Of a DNA stretch of 62,074 nucleotides, positions 59,937 through 62,074 are shown piece after piece. A model generated the notes under the pieces. That model worked only from the letters and a program-made list of their open reading frames with translations. It was not told the origin of the DNA and ran no database searches. The translations under genes were made by a program, and so were the position numbers. The stretch is from RGIG5612 sp045546255 (GTDB taxonomy: Bacteria; Bacillota; Clostridia; Lachnospirales; Lachnospiraceae). The DNA is taken from NCBI GenBank assembly GCA_045546255.1, contig JAZQCK010000040.1, forward strand, positions 1 to 62,074. Direction: 5' to 3'. The first letter of the stretch is position 1; every line of letters starts with the position of its first letter.

Positions 59937-60812
59937 CTAAATACGTGCTCTTACAAGTTCTGCAAATTCCTTCACCTGTTTCGGCGCATCAGGCCTCCAG
60001 ACCATCTTCATGTGGACTTCTTCATCTACGCCAAGTGAAACAAATTTCAAGTTAAACGCATCCAGATTAATAATATTATTCGGAAGGATGGCAACGCCCA
60101 GGCCGGAGGCGATATTAAACATCAGCGATTCGATCGGACGGACCTCTTCAATCTCACGCTCCGGAAAATTCAATTTCGAAAGAACGTTCCTCCCTCTCAG
60201 CATTAATGCCGGCGAATCCTCAAGCGGTATGGCAAAGAGTTTGCTTTCCGATAAAAGGGAAATGGCGTCTTCCACAGATCTGACCGGCTCTGATGCCCGG
60301 ATGATCAGCCCAATCTCATCCGCTCGAATCACACAACTTTCCCAGTCCTCACATGCTTTCAGATCATCTTCTGACGCGATATAGATATCATGGCTTCCTA
60401 AAGCAATGCTTTCCATCAGCTGTTTCGGAACGGTACGCTGCACATCGATACTGACATCCGGATGGGATAAACTGAATTCTCCGATAATGGATGGCAGGAA
60501 GGAATTGGTCGCTGGTGTGATTGCCGCAATACTGATCTCGCCCGTGCGGGAGCGGATCCGTTCTTTGACCTGCTCGATCCCACAGTCAATGGAATCGAGA
60601 GCGGCTTTGACCGCCGGAACAAGAATCTTTCCTTCTTCCGTCAGCGTCACACCGTGTCGATTCCGGACAAATAACGGAAAGCCGAATTCTGTCTCCAGCT
60701 CACGAATGCGCCGACTGATCACCGGCTGTGTTAGATAAAAATCCTGTGCTGTTTTGGTGAAATTCAAAGTTTCGGAAGCACTAAGAAATATTTTCAGACT
60801 ATAAATATCCAT
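59937..60812 (-). CDS. LysR-family transcriptional regulator
   Basis: 291 residues from the ATG at 60812, which has GGAAGGAGAG 10 nt upstream; a longer frame to 60851 would start inside the promoter. The N-terminal winged helix is plain (FLSASETLNFTKTAQDFYLTQPVISRRIRELE), followed by the LysR linker helix and a substrate-binding domain with PATNSFLPSIIGEFSLSHP. It is divergent from the amidohydrolase gene, the usual layout for a LysR activator of its neighbour. Confidence 0.92.
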   Translation of the reverse strand: MDIYSLKIFLSASETLNFTKTAQDFYLTQPVISRRIRELETEFGFPLFVRNRHGVTLTEEGKILVPAVKAALDSIDCGIEQVKERIRSRTGEISIAAITPATNSFLPSIIGEFSLSHPDVSIDVQRTVPKQLMESIALGSHDIYIASEDDLKACEDWESCVIRADEIGLIIRASEPVRSVEDAISLLSESKLFAIPLEDSPALMLRGRNVLSKLNFPEREIEEVRPIESLMFNIASGLGVAILPNNIINLDAFNLKFVSLGVDEEVHMKMVWRPDAPKQVKEFAELVRARI

Positions 60813-60839
60813 ATTAAAAAATCTCTCCTTCCCCCCCCG

Positions 60840-60869
60840 ATTATAAGGCATGCAATTTCGTTATGACAA
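60840..60869 (-). promoter_or_regulatory. Promoter of the LysR gene with an initial G8 tract
   Basis: On the minus strand TTGTCA (60869-60864), an 18-bp spacer and TATAAT (60845-60840). The predicted start falls in a run of eight G (60838-60831), directly followed by the Shine-Dalgarno sequence. Confidence 0.65.
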
Positions 60870-60885
60870 CCATGAAAAAGCCTTA

Positions 60886-60900
60886 ATACCGAATCATTAT
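60886..60900. promoter_or_regulatory. Candidate LysR box (T-N11-A)
   Basis: ATACCGAATCATTAT has symmetric ends (ATA and TAT) and an inner GA-N-TC dyad around its centre, with the T-N11-A spacing typical of LysR sites. It lies in the divergent region 17 bp upstream of the LysR -35 box and 54 bp before the amidohydrolase start. Confidence 0.5.
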
Positions 60901-60953
60901 AAAACCGCTAAAATAGAGTTAACAAAATGGCTTGTTAGAAAAGAGGTGAAGAA

Positions 60954-61946
60954 ATGAGGATCATTGGTATTGAAGAGCATTATCAGCCTCAGATGATGGG
61001 AAAGATCCGCCTTGACTGGGCAGAAAAGACCGAGCGTCCGGAAATGATGGATATGGATCTTATGATCCAGAACGTATTTCCGCGTCTGGCATCTCCTGTG
61101 GAAGCATTTCGGCTTCCTGAAATGGATGCGATCGGAATGGACATGCAGGTGCTTTCCAGCGGTTCTCCATCCGTACAGGCAATTGATAATGCAGAAGAAG
61201 CAGTGAATGTTGCAAAACAGTGCAACGACTTTTTGGCCGAAGCAGTTCAGAAATATCCGGAGCGTTTTCAGGCATTTGCAACGCTCCCGCTCGCAGATCC
61301 AAAAGCTTCCGCTGCTGAACTGGAGCGCTGCGTAAAAGAATATGGATTCTGCGGGGCCATGATACAGGGACATCAGTATTTCCATTACTTAGACGAAGAG
61401 ATTTTTTATCCGCTATGGGAAAAAGCCTGCGAACTGAACGTTCCGCTTTCTCTTCATGTGCTGGACACCCTGCCTCAGGGAATGCGGATGTTTGATGGTT
61501 GCTATGAACTTTGCGGCCCGATCTGGAGCTGGAATATGGAAGCTGCAACTCATGTTATGCGGCTGATCATCAACGGAATCTTTGACAGATATCCGGATGC
61601 ACAGTTTATTGCCGGACATATGGGAGAAGGTCTTCCATATTATCTGGGAAGAATGGACGAGGGCTATGAAACCGGAAAAGCGCATCAGGTCAAAGCCTTG
61701 AAGAAAAAGCCTTCCGAGTATTTCAAGTCGAACATTTACATTACGACCAGTGGAAAATATCATCCGGCAGCAATGCGCTGTGCGATCGACTCGGTCGGTG
61801 CAGACCGCATCTTCTTTGCAACGGACTATCCGTTTGTTTCCTTGAAAGATTCCTTTGACTGTTTCGAGGCCTGCAAAGATCTTACAGAAGAAGAAAAAGA
61901 ACTGATTTGTCACAAAAATGCAGAACGCGTATTGGGTATCAAATAA
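60954..61946 (+). CDS. Amidohydrolase-2 family protein, aromatic-acid decarboxylase-like
   Basis: 330 residues of the ACMSD/gamma-resorcylate decarboxylase branch of the amidohydrolase superfamily. The metal site has the Glu-x-His form (Glu7, His9 in GIEEHY) instead of His-x-His, with His168 in PLSLHVLD, His222 in AGHMGEG and Asp291 in ATDYPF. That is the pattern of non-hydrolytic decarboxylases such as 2,6-dihydroxybenzoate decarboxylase. It has AAGAGGTGAAGAA upstream. Control by the divergent LysR protein and export or import by the transporter 12 bp downstream are inferred from position. The actual aromatic acid is unknown. Confidence 0.85.
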   Translation: MRIIGIEEHYQPQMMGKIRLDWAEKTERPEMMDMDLMIQNVFPRLASPVEAFRLPEMDAIGMDMQVLSSGSPSVQAIDNAEEAVNVAKQCNDFLAEAVQKYPERFQAFATLPLADPKASAAELERCVKEYGFCGAMIQGHQYFHYLDEEIFYPLWEKACELNVPLSLHVLDTLPQGMRMFDGCYELCGPIWSWNMEAATHVMRLIINGIFDRYPDAQFIAGHMGEGLPYYLGRMDEGYETGKAHQVKALKKKPSEYFKSNIYITTSGKYHPAAMRCAIDSVGADRIFFATDYPFVSLKDSFDCFEACKDLTEEEKELICHKNAERVLGIK

Positions 61947-61958
61947 AGGAGAGGTGTT

Positions 61959-62074
61959 ATGGAAAAGAAAAAAAGTTTTGCGATAGGATACAGTCTGGTG
62001 ATCCATTCGATCATCATGTATATCCTCTGCAGTTTTGTCGTTGGTCTGTCTGCAAACTTTGTTGTTCCGCAGGC
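61959..62074 (+). CDS. Membrane transporter, N-terminal fragment (cut by window end)
   Basis: The ATG at 61959 follows AAAGGAGAGGTGTT. 38 complete codons are visible: MEKKKSFAIGY and then a hydrophobic helix (SIIMYILCSFVVGLSANF), looking like the first helix of a major-facilitator-type transporter. The window ends before any diagnostic motif. It is 12 bp downstream of the amidohydrolase and surely co-transcribed. Confidence 0.6.
   Translation, partial: MEKKKSFAIGYSLVIHSIIMYILCSFVVGLSANFVVPQ

Overview
The window looks like a chromosomal segment of a strictly anaerobic Clostridia, most likely Lachnospiraceae. The grounds are a [FeFe]-hydrogenase with its HydE and HydF maturases, a ferredoxin-dependent pyruvate oxidoreductase, strong AGGAGG-type ribosome binding sites, moderate GC, and a large gene pair that I recall (from memory, not checked) as DUF5716/DUF5717, typical of that family. 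No rRNA, tRNA, CRISPR array, phage or insertion sequence was seen. Most genes are housekeeping or core metabolism, so this is not an island.

Layout. 1-4.6 kb: minus-strand operon of a bifunctional penicillin-binding protein, dapA and dapB, driven by a near-perfect sigma-A promoter. 4.7-5.4 kb: yigZ, whose 3' end contains, in antisense, the terminator of the next operon. 5.4-15.9 kb: minus-strand run citrate synthase - rarA - solenoid protein - Hsp70/actin-like protein - helical-repeat protein - valS. 16.0-21.3 kb: small membrane protein, DUF4230 protein, M18 aminopeptidase, PAP2 phosphatase, lipoprotein. 21.4-24.5 kb: sugar symporter plus GH36 alpha-galactosidase. 24.6-26.9 kb: thioesterase and an acyl-CoA synthetase carrying an N-terminal XRE-type DNA-binding domain, with palindromic operator candidates upstream. 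27.1-33.0 kb: hydrogenase catalytic subunit, a GltD-like flavoprotein, hydE and hydF. 33.3-35.8 kb: SDR protein with a zinc-finger tail and an alpha/beta hydrolase. 35.9-39.9 kb: four-subunit pyruvate:ferredoxin oxidoreductase, followed by a CbiE/CbiT-like protein that has lost its AdoMet loop. 40.0-44.9 kb: GT4 glycosyltransferase plus flippase-like protein, HD hydrolase, VUT transporter, SDR, DUF1294. 44.8-57.3 kb: a branched-chain amino-acid operon ilvBNCD-leuACDB-ilvE-ilvA. 57.4-62.1 kb: GH2 glycosidase, a LysR regulator, a divergent amidohydrolase/decarboxylase and the start of a transporter.

How the parts work together. Pyruvate oxidoreductase makes acetyl-CoA and reduced ferredoxin, the hydrogenase module can dispose of or exchange those electrons, and pyruvate also feeds ilvB. 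The ilv-leu operon begins with a 25-codon leader peptide whose middle is almost all Ile, Val and Leu codons. Behind it are a terminator hairpin and an 11-nt antiterminator strand starting 1 nt after the leader stop, which is the layout of ribosome-mediated attenuation.

Most interesting items: the XRE-acyl-CoA synthetase fusion with its upstream palindromes; the ilv attenuator; the Hsp70-like/solenoid cassette between rarA and valS; the AdoMet-loop-less CbiET-like protein in the pyruvate oxidoreductase operon; and two large palindromic elements inside the ilv-leu operon. Functions come from sequence motifs read by eye. No database search was possible.
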